The notes beneath the pieces were generated by a model. It saw only the letters and a program-made list of their open reading frames with translations, was not told the origin of the DNA and did not search any database. Made by a program: the position numbers and the translations under genes. Below, in pieces: positions 6,696 through 7,684 of a stretch of 7,684 nucleotides of DNA. Numbering within the stretch: position 1 is the stretch's first letter; every line of letters begins with the position of its first letter. The stretch is taken from NCBI GenBank assembly GCA_945956945.1, contig CAMFJO010000027.1, forward strand, positions 1 through 7,684, given 5' to 3'. Source of the DNA: an uncultured Legionellales bacterium. Lineage in GTDB: Bacteria > Pseudomonadota > Gammaproteobacteria > UBA1113.

Positions 6696-6797
6696 TAGTT
6701 TCTTGTACGCGGGGTCCTGTCACCGTGATGTACCCCGTCGTGCTCATGCTTGCGCGCGCCGGGGCCCCCATCACGTGCCACCCCGCTTCACGAACTA
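6696..6797. repeat. GC-rich imperfect palindrome, possible REP- or MITE-like element or structured RNA
   Basis: The gap after tmk contains nested complementary arms: TAGTT (6696-6700) with AACTA (6793-6797); GCGGGGT (6709-6715) with ACCCCGC (6780-6786); GTCAC (6719-6723) with GTGCC (6775-6779, four of five); GTGATG (6725-6730) with CATCAC (6769-6774); CCCCG (6733-6737) with CGGGG (6760-6764); and CGTGC (6739-6743) with GCGCG, closing an 8-base loop. The 6709-6786 core is 57 of 78 G+C, far above its neighbours. No T-run follows, so an ordinary intrinsic terminator is unlikely. No ORF or tRNA fold was found. Whether it is a dispersed repeat cannot be judged from one copy. Just before it, palindromes GCTATAGC (6663-6670) and GCGATCGC (6669-6676) overlap. 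Confidence 0.55.
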
Positions 6798-6848
6798 CGC
6801 TTTAGTTGGAGATATTCATTGTTAAACTTAGGTATCTCTAGGTGCGTT

Positions 6849-6857
6849 TGATATACT
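6849..6857 (+). promoter_or_regulatory. Extended -10 promoter of the cyclase gene
   Basis: TGATATACT is an extended -10 (TGN plus TATACT at 6852-6857). Only a weak -35 (TTAGGT, 6828-6833) lies upstream. Transcription would start near 6864, right before the AGGTGG ribosome binding site (6865-6870). The cyclase therefore appears to have its own promoter rather than depending on the tmk operon. Confidence 0.5.
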
Positions 6858-6879
6858 CTGGTTTAGGTGGATATTAAGG

Positions 6880-7635
6880 ATGACGATGAAAAATTTATGG
6901 ATTTTTACCAGTGCCTGGCTGGTGGCTATAGGGTTATTAATTCTACTCAGTGTACCTATTCCGGAAGGAACTTTTGTATCGCACTTACCTGGGGGACGTT
7001 TATTGCTTTGGCCTTTGGCAAGTATTCTATTGGGTATGGTTAGTTGGGGCCTAAATTTCATCAATGATACCATCACTTTTAGAAAAAAAAGTTTTATTTT
7101 CCTTGTGTTTTTCAATGTATTTTCTTCATTTATGAGTGTTCTTCTTTTCTTGTTTTTGATTCGTGCGGCTACAACGATGCTCTTTGGCTTTTCTAGCTTA
7201 TCACAAGTTTACTCCAGCATGCTCGCCACTTTTTTAAAGCTGCACTTTTGGGCCCTGATGTTGTATATCTTGGTAGTCCAGGGGATCTTTAATTTTATAG
7301 AACAAATGGCGAATATGATAGGGCCTAGGATCTTATTGCATATTATTCTGGGGCATTATCGTCAACCTAAAACAGAAGAGCGTATCTTCATGTTTTTGGA
7401 TCTACAAGGATCAACAACCGTGGCTGAACGTTTGGGTCATGAACAATTTTGTCGACTCATTCAAGATTGTTTCGCCGATCTGACACAAAGCGCATTGGCA
7501 CACGAAGTTGAAATTTATCAATACGTAGGAGACGAAGCCATTTTAACCTGGAATAAGGCAAAAGGATTTAAAGAAGCCAATTGTCTCAGGGTATTTTATG
7601 ATTTTAACGATACTTTGGCTAAACGATCCAGTTAT
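6880..7635 (+). CDS. Membrane-anchored class III adenylate/guanylate cyclase, truncated by adapter
   Basis: 252 codons are present; the 3' part is missing because genomic sequence ends at 7635. About four hydrophobic segments (residues ~6-24, 42-62, 73-98 and 120-143) form an N-terminal membrane domain. A cytoplasmic class III nucleotide cyclase domain follows, starting ERIFMFLDLQGSTTVAERLG with the first metal-binding aspartate D174, then IYQYVGDEAILTW with the second, D218. These two Asp are the metal ligands of the family, so catalysis is expected. The substrate (ATP or GTP) cannot be assigned because the specificity residues lie mostly beyond the truncation. Start: the ATG at 6880 has AGGTGG (6865-6870) 9 nt upstream; an ATG two codons later (6886) with AAGGA 5 nt upstream is equally possible. 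Continuing the frame past 7635 gives LSLIHISEPTRR, the translated Nextera adapter, which is not part of the protein. Confidence 0.88.
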
Positions 7636-7684
7636 CTGTCTCTTATACACATCTCCGAGCCCACGAGACGTAGAGGAATCTCGT
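7636..7684 (+). other. Illumina Nextera adapter contamination, not genomic
   Basis: The 19-base Tn5 mosaic end CTGTCTCTTATACACATCT (7636-7654) is followed by the read-2 adapter remainder CCGAGCCCACGAGAC (7655-7669), an 8-base i7 index GTAGAGGA (7670-7677), and ATCTCGT (7678-7684), the start of the flow-cell P7 region. The order and spacing match adapter read-through exactly. These 49 bases should be trimmed. Confidence 0.98.

Noticed and set aside
6709..6786. tRNA gene or intrinsic terminator
   Set aside because: There is no cloverleaf with a T-loop GTTCRA motif or matching acceptor stem, and no run of T follows the stem.
6828..7115. Minus-strand open frame over the cyclase start
   Set aside because: It is antisense to the cyclase membrane domain and has no family resemblance; a shadow.

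Overview
The window looks like one end of a short-read contig from a gammaproteobacterium of low to moderate GC. The core block acpP-fabF-mltG-tmk follows the gammaproteobacterial order, and the proteins resemble Legionellales-type homologues. Family-level placement is a guess from protein flavour and is not proven here. The last 49 bases (7636-7684) are not genomic. They are Illumina Nextera adapter: transposon mosaic end, read-2 adapter, an 8-base index and the start of the flow-cell sequence. Real sequence therefore stops at 7635.

Layout. The minus strand from 2768 down to 1 is an operon of three large type IV pilin-like (pseudopilin) proteins, joined by 1-nt and 4-nt stop/start overlaps. 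The third gene runs off the left edge. The three proteins are divergent paralogues: each has a prepilin N-terminus and shares Cys-Ser-x and 'TP/LP...LPSS'-type modules. Only the first two keep Glu at mature position 5. The operon has a good sigma70-type promoter (-35 at 2826-2821, -10 at 2802-2797). A perfect 8-2-8 dyad at 2838-2855 sits just upstream of that promoter.

From 2769 to 3158 lies a divergent control region with two candidate plus-strand promoters for acpP. Next come acpP (3159-3401), a 169-base gap predicted to fold strongly, fabF (3571-4809), a possible 45-codon ORF (4827-4964) overlapping the start of mltG, mltG (4954-5967), and tmk (6047-6661). This set supplies the acyl carrier, the chain-elongating ketoacyl-ACP synthase, the enzyme that releases growing glycan strands, and thymidylate kinase. 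fabG is not upstream of acpP, pabC is absent between fabF and mltG, and holB does not directly follow tmk, so the classical cluster is trimmed on several sides.

After tmk there is a 73% GC imperfect palindrome (core 6709-6786). An extended -10 promoter follows, and then the 5' part of a membrane-anchored class III nucleotide cyclase (6880-7635), cut off by the adapter. The most interesting unexplained structures are the acpP-fabF intergenic RNA fold with a possible kissing loop, the GC-rich palindrome after tmk, and the triplicated pseudopilin operon.
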